A stretch of DNA of 64,000 nt from NCBI GenBank assembly GCA_021771815.1, contig JAETOE010000027.1, positions 24,610-88,609 on the forward strand, in the 5' to 3' direction. Positions within the stretch are counted from its first letter, which is position 1. Every line of letters starts with the position of its first letter. Both the position numbers and the translations under genes were made by a program. Positions 44,099 to 53,974 of the stretch are shown here, in pieces. Source of the stretch: Roseburia hominis. GTDB taxonomy: Bacteria > Bacillota > Clostridia > Lachnospirales > Lachnospiraceae. Below the pieces are notes generated by a model. The model had not been told where the DNA came from and searched no databases. It was given only the letters and a program-made list of their open reading frames with translations.

Positions 44099-45463
44099 TC
44101 ATTCCTCTTTTAGAGCACGCACATATTCCTTAAAGATGCGTCCGCGTTCCTCGTAATTCTTGAACATTCCCCAACTCGCGCATGCAGGCGACAGGAGCAC
44201 TGCATCTCCCTGCACGGCATTCCTGTAGCATACATCAACTGCTTCCTCCAAGGTATCGCACAGCACGATGTCCGTAAACCCGTGCTCTCTGGCACATTCT
44301 GCAATCTTCTCTCTCGTCTGCCCGATGAGCACCAGCTTTTTGACCTTGCCGCCAAAGCTTTCGATCCACTCGTCATACTCCGACTGCTTATCATAGCCGC
44401 CTCCGATCAGAAAGGTCGGCCGGTTCATCGCGCAGATACCCTTGATCGCCGCATCGGGATTTGTTCCCTTAGAATCATTGTAAAACTTCACACCGCGCTT
44501 TTCTGTCACGTACTCAATCCGGTGCTCGACCGCCTCAAACCGCTTTAAGACCTCCACGATCTTAGGAATCGGCACACCAAGGGAAATCGCCATACCGCAC
44601 GCTGCCATCACATTCTCGTAATTGTGCTTTCCAAGAATATTTAACTCGTTCACATTGATAATCTTTGCCGTCCCGGTTCCGTCTGCATAAAAAATGTCCC
44701 CGCCGTCCAGATAAAGACCTTTCGCCAGCTTTCTCTCACTCGAGAAGAACAGTACGTTCGTCTTAAGCTGCTCCCCGAACGCACGCAGCACCTCATCCTC
44801 GTAATTCAGCACGCAGGTATCGCCCGCATCCTGATTCTTAGCAATGCGCTCCTTCGTCTCAATATAACATTCCATCGTGTGATGACGGTTCAGATGATCC
44901 GGCGTGATATTCAATATGGCAGACACTGCCGGATGAAACGTGTGGATCGTCTCAAGCTGGAAACTGCTGATCTCCGCGACCGTCACCGTCTCGTCCGTCG
45001 TCTCCGCTGCCACGGAAGTATAAGGAATTCCTATATTCCCGACCACCTTCACGTCCTTATAATAGTTCGCCATAATCTCTCCGGTAAGCGCCGTTGTCGT
45101 CGTCTTGCCGTTCGTTCCGGTAATCGCCGCCACACGTCCCTTTGCAAAAAAGTAAGCAAGCTCAATCTCTCCCCAGATCGGGATTCCCCGCTCCCTCACG
45201 GCATTTACCATCGGAAGGTCTGTCGGAACGCCCGGGCTTAAGACCACAAAATCAAAGCGTTCCATATCCGCCTCGGAAAGCTCTCCCAACAGAATTTCCA
45301 TATCAGAAAACACCGAATGCTTTTCCCGCAGCGCCGCGACGTCCAGATCGCGATTGCCGTCAAACAATATCGTCTTTACCTGTTTCTTCTTCAAAAGCTC
45401 TGCGGCTGCCACTCCGCTTATCCCGGAACCGACCACAAGAACCGTCCTGCCTGTCAAATCCAT
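44099..45463 (-). CDS. murD: UDP-N-acetylmuramoylalanine--D-glutamate ligase
   Basis: A 454-residue Mur ligase adding D-Glu to UDP-MurNAc-L-Ala. It has the ATP loop ITGTNGKTTTTAL, an N-terminal Rossmann domain (VLVVGSGISGVAAAELL), NHHTME-like MurD region (DHLNRHHTMECYIETK) and YNDSKGTNPDAAIKG. It sits between mraY and ftsW as in most dcw clusters; murE, murF and murG are not in the window. Confidence 0.95.
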   Translation of the reverse strand: MDLTGRTVLVVGSGISGVAAAELLKKKQVKTILFDGNRDLDVAALREKHSVFSDMEILLGELSEADMERFDFVVLSPGVPTDLPMVNAVRERGIPIWGEIELAYFFAKGRVAAITGTNGKTTTTALTGEIMANYYKDVKVVGNIGIPYTSVAAETTDETVTVAEISSFQLETIHTFHPAVSAILNITPDHLNRHHTMECYIETKERIAKNQDAGDTCVLNYEDEVLRAFGEQLKTNVLFFSSERKLAKGLYLDGGDIFYADGTGTAKIINVNELNILGKHNYENVMAACGMAISLGVPIPKIVEVLKRFEAVEHRIEYVTEKRGVKFYNDSKGTNPDAAIKGICAMNRPTFLIGGGYDKQSEYDEWIESFGGKVKKLVLIGQTREKIAECAREHGFTDIVLCDTLEEAVDVCYRNAVQGDAVLLSPACASWGMFKNYEERGRIFKEYVRALKEE

Positions 45464-45525
45464 ATTCTACACCTCTATTCTGCCTGTCTTCGTTTTTTTC
45501 GTCTAAGCGAAACTTTCTTTTCGCT

Positions 45526-46479
45526 TTATAGTGCTAACAACGCTATCATACAAAGGATCGCCGTCACGATCGAGAACACAGCTACTACCCTTGTCTCCGA
45601 CCATCCTCCAAGTTCAAAATGATGATGGATCGGTGCCATACGGAAAATGCGCTTGCCGCCCGTCTTCTTAAAATACGTCACCTGAATGATGACAGAAAGC
45701 ACCTCAACAAGATAGATCAGTCCCACAATCAGGATAAATAACGGCATCTGCATCATATACGCCGTCGATACCACAAAGCCTCCAAGCGCCAGCGACCCTG
45801 TATCACCCATAAAGACGCTCGCCGGATATACGTTAAATAGAAGGAACCCGAGCAGAGCACCCACGACCGCACAGGTAATCGGAGCGATCCCCTCATTCGT
45901 ACCGATCGCCACGACCGAGAAAAAGGTCGCGACCATAATCGTCACACTGGAAGCCAGACCGTCCAGACCATCCGTAAAATTCGTTCCGTTCACCGTGCCG
46001 ATCACGGCAATATACAGCACAGGAATCGCAAACCAGCCAAGGTCTAAGTACTTGCCGCCCGAAAACGGAATCAGCATAGAAAGAGAGATTCCCGCGTACC
46101 GCACCATATAGACGGCGAAAACAGTCGTAACCACGATCTGACAAAGCATCTTCTGCCACGGAAGCAGTCCGTCCGATCTGCGGAGCACGACCTTTAAATA
46201 ATCGTCCAAAAATCCGATTACGCCGAATCCGACCGTCATAAACAGAATCGGGACGATTCTCGGATAATCCTTCACATAGAATACGGAAGTTATCACGATA
46301 CTCGCCAGTATCATCAGTCCGCCCATCGTCGGCGTGCCGTTTTTCTTCAGATGGGATTCCAGCTCCTTCCGCTCGGTCTGCCCTACTTTAAGCCTCCGCA
46401 GAAACGGAATGACGATCGGACCAAGCAAAGCGCTGATTGCAAAAGATACAATTACCGGAATTACGATTTCATACGTCAT
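45526..46479 (-). CDS. mraY: Phospho-N-acetylmuramoyl-pentapeptide transferase
   Basis: A 317-residue, ten-helix membrane enzyme that makes lipid I. It has the substrate loop KKNGTPTMGG, FLDDYLKV, NFTDGLDGLA and MGDTGSLALGG, and a HHHFE motif (APIHHHFELGGW). The ATG at 46479 follows GAGGTGTTTATTT. It is co-oriented with murD and the PBP genes. Confidence 0.95.
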   Translation of the reverse strand: MTYEIVIPVIVSFAISALLGPIVIPFLRRLKVGQTERKELESHLKKNGTPTMGGLMILASIVITSVFYVKDYPRIVPILFMTVGFGVIGFLDDYLKVVLRRSDGLLPWQKMLCQIVVTTVFAVYMVRYAGISLSMLIPFSGGKYLDLGWFAIPVLYIAVIGTVNGTNFTDGLDGLASSVTIMVATFFSVVAIGTNEGIAPITCAVVGALLGFLLFNVYPASVFMGDTGSLALGGFVVSTAYMMQMPLFILIVGLIYLVEVLSVIIQVTYFKKTGGKRIFRMAPIHHHFELGGWSETRVVAVFSIVTAILCMIALLAL

Positions 46480-46537
46480 AAATAAACACCTCATGTATTT
46501 TATCTCGCTATTTAACCCATCTAGTATACGTTATTTT

Positions 46538-48292
46538 TCACGATTTATCAAGGTAGGGCAAAATGTTTTCCATAATTTCTTTCACGACCGGAGCAGCAAT
46601 CGTACCTCCATAGTAGACTCCCTGCGGATTTCTTATAATTGCAAGCACCAGAACCTGCGGATCGTCCGCCGGAGCGAACCCCAGAAACGACGATATGTAA
46701 CGGTGCTCGCTTCGCGGCAGCGTCTGTGAAGTCGCCGTCTTGCCGCCAATCGAGTACCCCTCGATCTTTGCATTCTTGCCGCCGCCCTCGGAGACGACCT
46801 TTTCCAGCAGATACTGCATCGTCTCCGATGTCTCTTCCGTGCAGATTCCTTCTGTGGTATCGTATTTTAGTTTCTCGACCAGATTTCCCTTCTCATCCCG
46901 AATCTCCACACCGAAATGCGGCGTGACGCGTGTTCCCCCATTTATAATAGAAGAAACAGTCGTCACGAGCTGTATCGGGGTAATCTGGAAGGACTGACCG
47001 AAGGAAATCGTGGCAAGTTCCACCGGACCGACATTTTCCTTCTTATGCATGATCGTCGCCGCCTCGCCCGGGAGATCGATATTCGTCTTTTGAAGCAGCC
47101 CGAACTGTTTAAAATATTTGTAATAATTGTCTACACCGAGCCGCTCGCCCAGTTCAATAAATACCGGGTTGCACGAATTCATGATTCCCGTCTCAAACGT
47201 CTCCGCCCCGTGACCGCTCGTCTTGGCACAGCGGATTCTTCTGTCCTCCACCATCTTGTAGCCCGGACAGTAAAATTGGTCGTTGAGTGAGACGACCCCC
47301 TCCTCAAGCGCCGCGGCTGCCGTAATAATCTTGAATGTCGACCCCGGCTCATAAGTATCGCTGATGCACTGATTTCTCCACATCTGGTTCAAAAGATCCT
47401 GCTTTTCCTCCGCAGAAAGCACCGAGGCGTCCGCCACGCCGGAAAGCATCTCGTCCGTCAGCGTGAACGGTTCATTCAGATTAAATTCCGGATAATTTAC
47501 CATCGCCATCAGCTCGCCGTTCTGCGGATTCATGACAATGATAGACACGCTGTCCGCCTGCTTCTTTCTGCATGCCTTCTCCGCCGCCTGCTCACAGTAC
47601 TGTTGAATATTGACATCCATGGAGATACACAAATCGTAGCCGTTGACCGGCTCCATCCGTGTCTCTCCCGCATTCTCGATCTCGATGCCCCGCGCGTCGG
47701 TAAGCGTTAAGATCTGCCCGTTCGTCCCCTGCAGATAGGAGTCGTATTTTACCTCCAAGCCCAAAATCCCCTGATTATCCGCTCCGGTAAAACCGAGAAC
47801 AGAAGACGCCATCGACTCATATGGATAATAGCGTTTGTAATCTTCGTCTACCTTCACGCCTGCAAGTCCGTACGCACGGATGCGGTCGCCCACTTCTTTG
47901 TCTACATTTGTCTTAACCCGTTCGATCGAGCTGACCTTTTCGACTCTGCCGCGCACCTCATCCTCCGAAAGTCCCAGTTCCTTTACCAGTGCGTCAATGA
48001 CCTTCTCCGGTTCCTCGATCTGGCTGTGAATCACCGAAATCGTGCAGACGGACTTGTTCGTCGCTAACACCGTTCCGTTCGCATCTATAATCCTGCCGCG
48101 CGCCGCCTTAATATCACGTTCTCTCTCGTGAAGGCCCTGCGCCTTCTGTCCGTAATATTCCGAACAGAATATCATCAGATACACAAGCCTCCCGATCAAA
48201 AACATCAGTACAAAAAAGACCGCGAGAAACATGATAAATATCTTTTTGCGGTTAAAGGTCTTACTCCGGTAAAACATGTTTTCTTCCGACAT
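46538..48292 (-). CDS. Class B penicillin-binding protein (SpoVD/FtsI-like), KTA instead of KTG
   Basis: A 584-residue transpeptidase with one N-terminal helix (about 18-38), a dimerisation domain and a transpeptidase domain. Motifs: STFK (acyl-serine), SCN, and GGKTATSQ where KTG is expected. No PASTA domain. It probably crosslinks septal or spore-cortex peptidoglycan with the SEDS protein. The ATG at 48292 has GAGG eight bases upstream, located within a hairpin arm; an in-frame ATG at 48319 lies in the hairpin loop. It is the second of two PBP genes in a row. Confidence 0.9.
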   Translation of the reverse strand: MSEENMFYRSKTFNRKKIFIMFLAVFFVLMFLIGRLVYLMIFCSEYYGQKAQGLHERERDIKAARGRIIDANGTVLATNKSVCTISVIHSQIEEPEKVIDALVKELGLSEDEVRGRVEKVSSIERVKTNVDKEVGDRIRAYGLAGVKVDEDYKRYYPYESMASSVLGFTGADNQGILGLEVKYDSYLQGTNGQILTLTDARGIEIENAGETRMEPVNGYDLCISMDVNIQQYCEQAAEKACRKKQADSVSIIVMNPQNGELMAMVNYPEFNLNEPFTLTDEMLSGVADASVLSAEEKQDLLNQMWRNQCISDTYEPGSTFKIITAAAALEEGVVSLNDQFYCPGYKMVEDRRIRCAKTSGHGAETFETGIMNSCNPVFIELGERLGVDNYYKYFKQFGLLQKTNIDLPGEAATIMHKKENVGPVELATISFGQSFQITPIQLVTTVSSIINGGTRVTPHFGVEIRDEKGNLVEKLKYDTTEGICTEETSETMQYLLEKVVSEGGGKNAKIEGYSIGGKTATSQTLPRSEHRYISSFLGFAPADDPQVLVLAIIRNPQGVYYGGTIAAPVVKEIMENILPYLDKS

Positions 48293-48300
48293 ATACAAAA

Positions 48301-48345
48301 CCTCACGAAAGTTCTCCATGAAATTTTATTCATCCTTTCGTGAGG
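48301..48345 (-). promoter_or_regulatory. Hairpin covering the ribosome binding site between the two PBP genes
   Basis: CCTCACGAAAG (48301-48311) and its complement (48335-48345) form a perfect 11-bp stem with a 23-nt loop. On the minus strand the 3' arm ends in GTGAGG, the ribosome binding site of the next gene, followed by TTTTG, so it may act as an attenuator or block translation. Confidence 0.65.
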
Positions 48346-48359
48346 TTATACATCATTTG

Positions 48360-50606
48360 TTACTGCCCGTTTCCCTCTACAGGCTCGTCTGTCACGACGG
48401 GCGGCATGTCTGCATTGTCCGCGGGCGGGCTGCTCCCTCCGCCGTCTGCGGGCGGGGATTCTCCGGTATCGTCCGCAGGCGGGCTGCCTCCAGTACCCTC
48501 CGCGGGCGGATTCTCTCCTCCCTCCGCAGGCGGTGCATCGGAGGTTCCTCCGGTATCGGCGGGCGGGAGCGTACCGTCTCCCTCCGGCGCTGTTCCGGCA
48601 TCGGCGCCCTCCTCATTCCCCGGAAGTTGGTCTGTCGTATTCGGCACATCGGTGAGTCCATCCTCCACCGGAAGTTCTGTATTTACAATATCCGTCATTG
48701 CAAGCGCTCCCGCTTCTTCCCCCTTGATATCCCAGCCGGAGTGAATTCCGGTCGTCGCCTCATCACGGTAGATATTCATATAAGGAAGCACTTCTTCTAA
48801 GATCTCGCGCACGATGTTCTGTGCAAAAGTACTATGATACTGTTCCTCCGCATTCGGCTCATCGACCACGCAGTAGATGACAAGCTGCGGATCCTCCACA
48901 GGTGCGAATCCGATAAACGATACCAGATAATTGACGCCGTCACGCGGTATCTTCTGCGCCGTACCCGTCTTGCCGCCCATCGAATATCCGTCCACCTTCG
49001 CTGTATTTCCGGTACCCGACGTGACCGTCGAATACATATACTGCTTTAGTGTCTCGCAGGCGTTCTCGGATACGGTCTGCCGTAACAGCGTAGGCTTTAT
49101 CTCCTCGATCACATTGCCGTTCTCATCCGTAATGCGTTTTACAATATGCGGCTGATAGAGCTTCCCGCCGTTCACGAGCGAACAGTATGCCGTTGCGAGC
49201 TGAATCATCGTCGTATTAAAGTTCTGTCCGAATACATTTGTCGCAAGATCCGTCGGCGACATATTATCCAAGGTAAAAATCAACGAATCCGTCCGCGTCT
49301 CTCCCGGCAGATCGATGTTCGTCTTCTGTCCGAACCCAAAAAGCTGCTGATACTTGACAAAATTATCCTTTCCGATCTTATAGGACATCTGCATAAGAGC
49401 ATCGTTGCAGGAATTCATAAGCGTCTGCTCCAATGTCTGCATGCCGTGTCCGTTCCGGTTCACACAATGTATGTCATGACCGCCCACATGCTCATATCCG
49501 TCACAGTAATAGGTATCTCCTGTCGATACCGTTCCCGTCTCCAGTCCGGCAGCCACCGTGAACGGCTTCGCCGTAGAACCAGGCTCATAGGTGTAGGTCA
49601 CACAGAAATTCTGCCACAATGTATTTAACGCGTCCATCTTCGCGTCATCATCCATCAGCGCAAGTTCTTCCTCCGTATAATATGCGGAAAGATCTCTCGG
49701 ATTGCTGAGGTCAAAGTTCGGATAATTCGCCATCGCCAGCACGTCGCCGTTGTTCGGATCCATGATCACTACCCCGATGTGCGACGCCCCCGCGTCACCC
49801 TCCCGGTATGCATTCGTGTAGGCAGCGTTGAAATCCGCGATCTTTGTCTCAACAATCGACTGAATGTTCGCATCGATCGTCATCACCACATTACTTCCGT
49901 TATCCGCCTGTTTGATGACCTTTTCAAAGTTGTTGTCCGCATTTAAGTAACCATACTGCCTGCCGTTGATGCCGTTAAGCTTGTCATTGTAATAATTTTC
50001 CAATCCGTTGACACCGACATTTCCCGATGCGGTAAACCCGATCACGGCGCTTGCGAGCGACCCATACGGATATTCTCTCTGGTACTCCTTTTCGAACCAC
50101 ACGCCCTTGATATTGGGATTGATCTTCTTTCCCTTCTCGTTCTCGGCATCCTGCATTTCTATGAACGGCTGTATTTCCTCATAGGAAGCCTTTTTCTTCA
50201 ATATAATATATTTACCGTCCGGGTTATCCCTGACGTAGCCGTAGAGTTGATCTGCCGTAAGCTCCGGAAAACATTCTACCAGAGCCTGAATCGTCGGATC
50301 GATATAATTCTCGTCGCTCGTCAAAACAGAGCAATCCAGTATCACGTTGTAGACTGCGATACTGGTCGCCATTACCGTTCCCTTAGAATCTACAATATCT
50401 CCGCGCTGATAGGGAATCGTCTGACTGTCGTATTCCTGCTGTGACAGCACGATCTTCTCATATTTCTCTCCGCTTGTGTACTCAATGTACATCAGTCTTG
50501 CAACCAGTCCCACCAGCATAAGCGCCACGATGCCGAACATAACGATCAGCTTTTTCTGCATACGCCTCGGAAATTTCAGCAGAGTTTTTCTCTTCTTCTT
50601 TGCCAT
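48360..50606 (-). CDS. Class B penicillin-binding protein (FtsI/PBP2B-like) with Pro/Gly-rich tail
   Basis: A 748-residue transpeptidase. One N-terminal helix (about 18-40), dimerisation domain, then STAK, SCN and KTGT motifs in normal spacing. About 90 C-terminal residues are low complexity: acidic, then repeated PPA(D/E) with Gly, extending outside the membrane. No PASTA domain is recognised. By position after ftsL it should be the septal PBP working with FtsW. Confidence 0.92.
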   Translation of the reverse strand: MAKKKRKTLLKFPRRMQKKLIVMFGIVALMLVGLVARLMYIEYTSGEKYEKIVLSQQEYDSQTIPYQRGDIVDSKGTVMATSIAVYNVILDCSVLTSDENYIDPTIQALVECFPELTADQLYGYVRDNPDGKYIILKKKASYEEIQPFIEMQDAENEKGKKINPNIKGVWFEKEYQREYPYGSLASAVIGFTASGNVGVNGLENYYNDKLNGINGRQYGYLNADNNFEKVIKQADNGSNVVMTIDANIQSIVETKIADFNAAYTNAYREGDAGASHIGVVIMDPNNGDVLAMANYPNFDLSNPRDLSAYYTEEELALMDDDAKMDALNTLWQNFCVTYTYEPGSTAKPFTVAAGLETGTVSTGDTYYCDGYEHVGGHDIHCVNRNGHGMQTLEQTLMNSCNDALMQMSYKIGKDNFVKYQQLFGFGQKTNIDLPGETRTDSLIFTLDNMSPTDLATNVFGQNFNTTMIQLATAYCSLVNGGKLYQPHIVKRITDENGNVIEEIKPTLLRQTVSENACETLKQYMYSTVTSGTGNTAKVDGYSMGGKTGTAQKIPRDGVNYLVSFIGFAPVEDPQLVIYCVVDEPNAEEQYHSTFAQNIVREILEEVLPYMNIYRDEATTGIHSGWDIKGEEAGALAMTDIVNTELPVEDGLTDVPNTTDQLPGNEEGADAGTAPEGDGTLPPADTGGTSDAPPAEGGENPPAEGTGGSPPADDTGESPPADGGGSSPPADNADMPPVVTDEPVEGNGQ

Positions 50607-50623
50607 CGCAACTCCTGCCTGTC

Positions 50624-51160
50624 CTACTCACTCGGAATCTCGCTGTACTGATTCATGTAATCGTCGTCTCCGACAGAGTAATAAATAATCTGTGACTCCT
50701 TCGCATAGCACATACCAAGCTGCAGCATCGCTGTGTTACGGATACTGTCAAGATCGATCGCCGTATTGATACGCTTATATGCCTCGTCATTATCCGCCTT
50801 CAAATCTGCGATCTGGCTCTCAAGCTTGGATATCGTATTCATCCGTGCCGTCACATCCGACTGAATATGGATATAAAGTCCCGCAAAAGCTCCAAACACG
50901 GCGACTGCCATCGTAAGGAACGCCACATAGCTTCTGCTCATGCGCAGTTCGCGTTCCTGATTCCGTCTCGCCGCGCGCTTTTTGCCGCGAAGCTCCTCCT
51001 CGCGCTCACGCTTCTGCCTTTCGCTCTGCTCGCGCTGCGGTCTGTGAACCGGAGCTGCCTCTGCTCTGCGGACTGTGTTACCGTCTACATAATAATCCCT
51101 CTCGTAAGTCCGACGACGCGGCGCAGTCTGCGCGCCCCCTCTTCCCGTCTCATTTCTCAT
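50624..51160 (-). CDS. ftsL: FtsL-like division protein
   Basis: A 178-residue bitopic protein with a long, Arg-rich cytoplasmic part (about 1-75), one helix (YVAFLTMAVAVFGAFAGLYI) and a coiled-coil extracellular segment (about 103-130). Sequence is weakly conserved, so the call rests on topology and its place between rsmH and the first PBP gene. The ATG at 51160 follows AAGGAAG; an alternative start at 51181 is possible. The N-terminal extension is longer than in Bacillus FtsL. Confidence 0.75.
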   Translation of the reverse strand: MRNETGRGGAQTAPRRRTYERDYYVDGNTVRRAEAAPVHRPQREQSERQKREREEELRGKKRAARRNQERELRMSRSYVAFLTMAVAVFGAFAGLYIHIQSDVTARMNTISKLESQIADLKADNDEAYKRINTAIDLDSIRNTAMLQLGMCYAKESQIIYYSVGDDDYMNQYSEIPSE

Positions 51161-51274
51161 AGCTGTCACTTCCTTTTCCAACCGCAGATCTCTCCGCTTT
51201 CATACACACTTCACCGCGTGAAACTTAAAACTTCCTTACAGATCGTCCTCTGACACGGACATTAGAAGTTCTTT

Positions 51275-52216
51275 TCACGCTTCCCTCTCAAACACACGAA
51301 GCTTCGCGCTCTTTGACCTTGAGTTCTCCTCCAATTCCTTCTCTCCCGGCAGAATCGGCTTCCTCGTAATAACGGTTCCCTTTGGAACATTCCCGCAGAC
51401 ACACACCGGGAAATCCGGCGGACAGGTACAGGGGTTCTCATTTCTTTTAAAATTTGTCTTGACGATACGATCCTCCAACGAATGGAACGTAATGATGCAA
51501 AGCCGTCCGCCCGGGTTCAGCAGATCGATCATATCATCAAGGCTGTCCTTAAGTACTTCCAGTTCACGGTTAAGCTCAATCCGAATCGCCTGAAACGTGC
51601 GCTTCGCCGGATGTCCTCCGGTCTTCTGCACCTTCATCGGAATCGATTCCCGTATGATCTGTGAGAGCTGTCCGGCAGTCTCAATCGGCTGCTTTGCTCT
51701 TTCGTTTACTATGTGCTTTGCGATATTTTTCGCAAATTTATCCTCACCGTAATCACGAATGATCCGGTATAAGTCCATCTCACTGTAATCATTGACAATA
51801 TCCCGCGCTGTCAATGTCTGTCTGTCATCCATGCGCATATCAAGCGGTGCATCCCCATCGCTGTAGGTAAACCCCCGGCTGGGCACATCAAGCTGAAACG
51901 ACGATACCCCGAGATCGAGCACGATCCCGTCAACATGCCCGATGCCGATCGCGTGCAGTTCCTCCTTCATATTCGCATAATTGCTGCGGATGATCGTAAT
52001 GCGCTCTCCAAACACACTGAGGCGTTTTTCTGCTGCCGCTATCGCGTCTGCATCCTGATCGATCCCGATCAGACGTCCCTTATCGGAAAGCCGCTTCGCC
52101 ACCTCACTGGCATGTCCGGCGCCGCCCAGAGTTCCATCCACATAGATTCCGTCCGGTCTGATGTTAAGCTGTTCGATTGTCTCGTTCAAAAGTACGGAAT
52201 AATGTTTAAACTCCAA
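51275..52216 (-). CDS. rsmH: 16S rRNA (cytosine1402-N4)-methyltransferase
   Basis: A 313-residue SAM-dependent methyltransferase. [13 protein letters not shown] at the start, the SAM motif [30 protein letters not shown] and [10 protein letters not shown] are typical. It modifies C1402 in the ribosomal P site. It follows mraZ by 26 bp as in nearly all dcw clusters. Confidence 0.95.
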   Translation of the reverse strand: MEFKHYSVLLNETIEQLNIRPDGIYVDGTLGGAGHASEVAKRLSDKGRLIGIDQDADAIAAAEKRLSVFGERITIIRSNYANMKEELHAIGIGHVDGIVLDLGVSSFQLDVPSRGFTYSDGDAPLDMRMDDRQTLTARDIVNDYSEMDLYRIIRDYGEDKFAKNIAKHIVNERAKQPIETAGQLSQIIRESIPMKVQKTGGHPAKRTFQAIRIELNRELEVLKDSLDDMIDLLNPGGRLCIITFHSLEDRIVKTNFKRNENPCTCPPDFPVCVCGNVPKGTVITRKPILPGEKELEENSRSKSAKLRVFEREA

Positions 52217-52242
52217 CGATGCCCCTCCTATAATGCGAATTC

Positions 52243-52677
52243 TTAGATACTGAATCCTAAATCTGCCATATGCTCTGCGATCTCGTCCATCTCGTCTTCA
52301 TCATAGGTATTCTCCTGCCATCTGTCTTTATCCCAGATCTCAACTCTGCTTAAGACACCGACTAAGACAACATCCTTCTGCAGATCGGCATATTCCCGCA
52401 AAACCGGAGGAAGCAGAATTCTCCCCTGCTTGTCCAGTTCTACCGCGGCTGCCCCTGCGAAGAAAAAGCGCGAGAACTTTCTCGCATCCTTGGAGGTCAT
52501 GGAGATACTGCGGAACTTCTCTTCGATACCTCGCCACTCATCTGCAGGGTACACAAATAAGCATCCATCCAGTCCCTTGGTAACTACAAACTCATTGCCT
52601 AGCTGCTCTCTGAATTTGGATGGAACGATCAGTCTGCCCTTTGGGTCCACTGTGTGATTGTATTCTCCCATGAACAT
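52243..52677 (-). CDS. mraZ: Transcriptional regulator MraZ
   Basis: A 144-residue protein with two AbrB/SpoVT-like halves: [20 protein letters not shown] and [17 protein letters not shown]. MraZ rings bind direct repeats before their own gene and regulate the division cluster. Phased repeats of the expected type lie about 50 bp upstream. It is the first gene of the cluster. Confidence 0.95.
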   Translation of the reverse strand: MFMGEYNHTVDPKGRLIVPSKFREQLGNEFVVTKGLDGCLFVYPADEWRGIEEKFRSISMTSKDARKFSRFFFAGAAAVELDKQGRILLPPVLREYADLQKDVVLVGVLSRVEIWDKDRWQENTYDEDEMDEIAEHMADLGFSI

Positions 52678-52725
52678 AACACAAACACCTGCCTCCAGTG
52701 GTTTTCCACAAAGTTATGAACTTAT

Positions 52726-52765
52726 CCACCACTTTGTACCATTCTCCACCACTTTCCTCCACTTG
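52726..52765 (-). promoter_or_regulatory. MraZ box (10-bp phased repeats)
   Basis: On the minus strand four consecutive 10-bp units (52765-52756, 52755-52746, 52745-52736, 52735-52726) read as AAGTGGAGG-type repeats; three keep AAGTGG. This is the repeat pattern MraZ binds upstream of its own gene. Confidence 0.75.
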
Positions 52766-52804
52766 TATGATAATCTTACCCCACTTTCTGAAAAAAAGCA
52801 ATAG

Positions 52805-52866
52805 AAAAAAGCCCCAAACCGAGTTTTGGGCAAAAAAACAGCAGATCAGTTATCCTGACCTGCTGT
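52805..52866 (-). terminator. Two consecutive terminators after the Spo0E-like gene
   Basis: On the minus strand a hairpin at 52866-52838 (ACAGCAGGTCAGG arm) followed by seven T, then a second hairpin at 52831-52811 (GCCCAAA arm) followed by six T. Confidence 0.8.
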
Positions 52867-52882
52867 CACCATAAAACATCCC

Positions 52883-53047
52883 TTATATACCAATCTTTTC
52901 TTTTCGCTCGAGATACTCCTCGATCAGCTTGTCCAGCTTGGTACTTTTCTCGTAATAGTGTTCGAATTCGTCTTCTTTCAGAAACGATTCATCCAATTCA
53001 TGTCGTGCCGTTTCAATTTTCTTCTGCAGCTCATAGATCCTCTTCAT
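52883..53047 (-). CDS. Spo0E-family aspartyl-phosphate phosphatase
   Basis: A 54-residue two-helix protein. STKLDKLIEEY fits the SxxxD active motif of Spo0E/YisI/YnzD proteins, which dephosphorylate Spo0A~P and restrain entry into sporulation. The ATG at 53047 follows AAGGAGGATTCAG; longer readings to 53125 are not supported. Two terminators insulate it from mraZ. Confidence 0.82.
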   Translation of the reverse strand: MKRIYELQKKIETARHELDESFLKEDEFEHYYEKSTKLDKLIEEYLERKEKIGI

Positions 53048-53208
53048 CTGAATCCTCCTTAAAATCGCCAAGAATCCTATGTCTGCCCCCCTTAGATACC
53101 ATACGCAGCATCCGCGGCAGAGCATTTTCTGCTACTGGCTTCTTCTATATCCTATATTACTCTTTTTTCTTCCTAAAATCAACGAAAACCACCCGCCAAT
53201 TTTCGACA

Positions 53209-53838
53209 TCACGAGTGACCGAGCTGCCACTCACTACGCCGTCTGGCAAGCAGATCAATCATCGCTCCAAGCGCCCTGTGATTGATTTCCACAATATGCT
53301 CAATATCATCCTTCACATTGTGCTTCCGTTCCAGATATTCCTCATGCGCCGCCTTGATATAACTGCAGATAGCGTCCGCATCGCCAAAGTCTGCCCTCTT
53401 TGCACCGTCCTCAGGCGGTGTCCACTCTCCGGCAAGCTTCCGTCCGTGATTCCTCGCTGCCTCGCCGCTCTTTAAGTAGGCGCGCAGATCCTTTTTGAGC
53501 TTTTCCTCGTAGGAACAATGTTCCTTCAGACTTCCCGGATAAATCGCGTTGTGAGGAAACGTAAAATAATCCGCCAGATAATGGCTGATCTGCCCTAAAT
53601 CCATATAATATTTGCGGCCCGGCTTCTCAATGGTCTTCTGTCCCTCCGACAGACGCTTGATATGTCTGCTGACAGAAGAAAACGTACCGTCCAGTTCATG
53701 CCGCTTATAAACAAACGACGGCTTGATGTCCGGCAGAACACTGCCCAGATAAAAGGAGAACTTATGCTTCTTAAGCTTCTCATCCCCAAGGTTCTCCACA
53801 ATATAACGCGCCAATGAGATATGCGACTTCTTCCTCAT
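53209..53838 (-). CDS. Zinc-dependent phospholipase C-like protein
   Basis: A 209-residue protein. HISLARYIVENLG at the start, LGSVLPDIKPSF and LGQISHYLADYFTFPHN supply the His and Asp residues typical of the zinc-dependent phospholipase C/S1-P1 fold. No signal peptide is evident, so it is probably cytosolic. Substrate unknown. Confidence 0.78.
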   Translation of the reverse strand: MRKKSHISLARYIVENLGDEKLKKHKFSFYLGSVLPDIKPSFVYKRHELDGTFSSVSRHIKRLSEGQKTIEKPGRKYYMDLGQISHYLADYFTFPHNAIYPGSLKEHCSYEEKLKKDLRAYLKSGEAARNHGRKLAGEWTPPEDGAKRADFGDADAICSYIKAAHEEYLERKHNVKDDIEHIVEINHRALGAMIDLLARRRSEWQLGHS

Positions 53839-53919
53839 GTGTCCCTCCCTGCAAATCTGTGACTTTGTACCTATTCCATTGTAATGCCGCCTGCCTTACT
53901 TTACAAGAAAAATCGACAG

Positions 53920-53964
53920 AAAAAAGCAGGAATCTTTTGTCAGCTTACGACTAAGATTCCCGCT
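53920..53964 (-). terminator. Terminator after the DUF1540 gene
   Basis: A 12-bp stem with one mismatch (53925-53936 with 53953-53964) followed on the minus strand by six T. Confidence 0.75.
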
Positions 53965-53974
53965 TCTCCATTAA

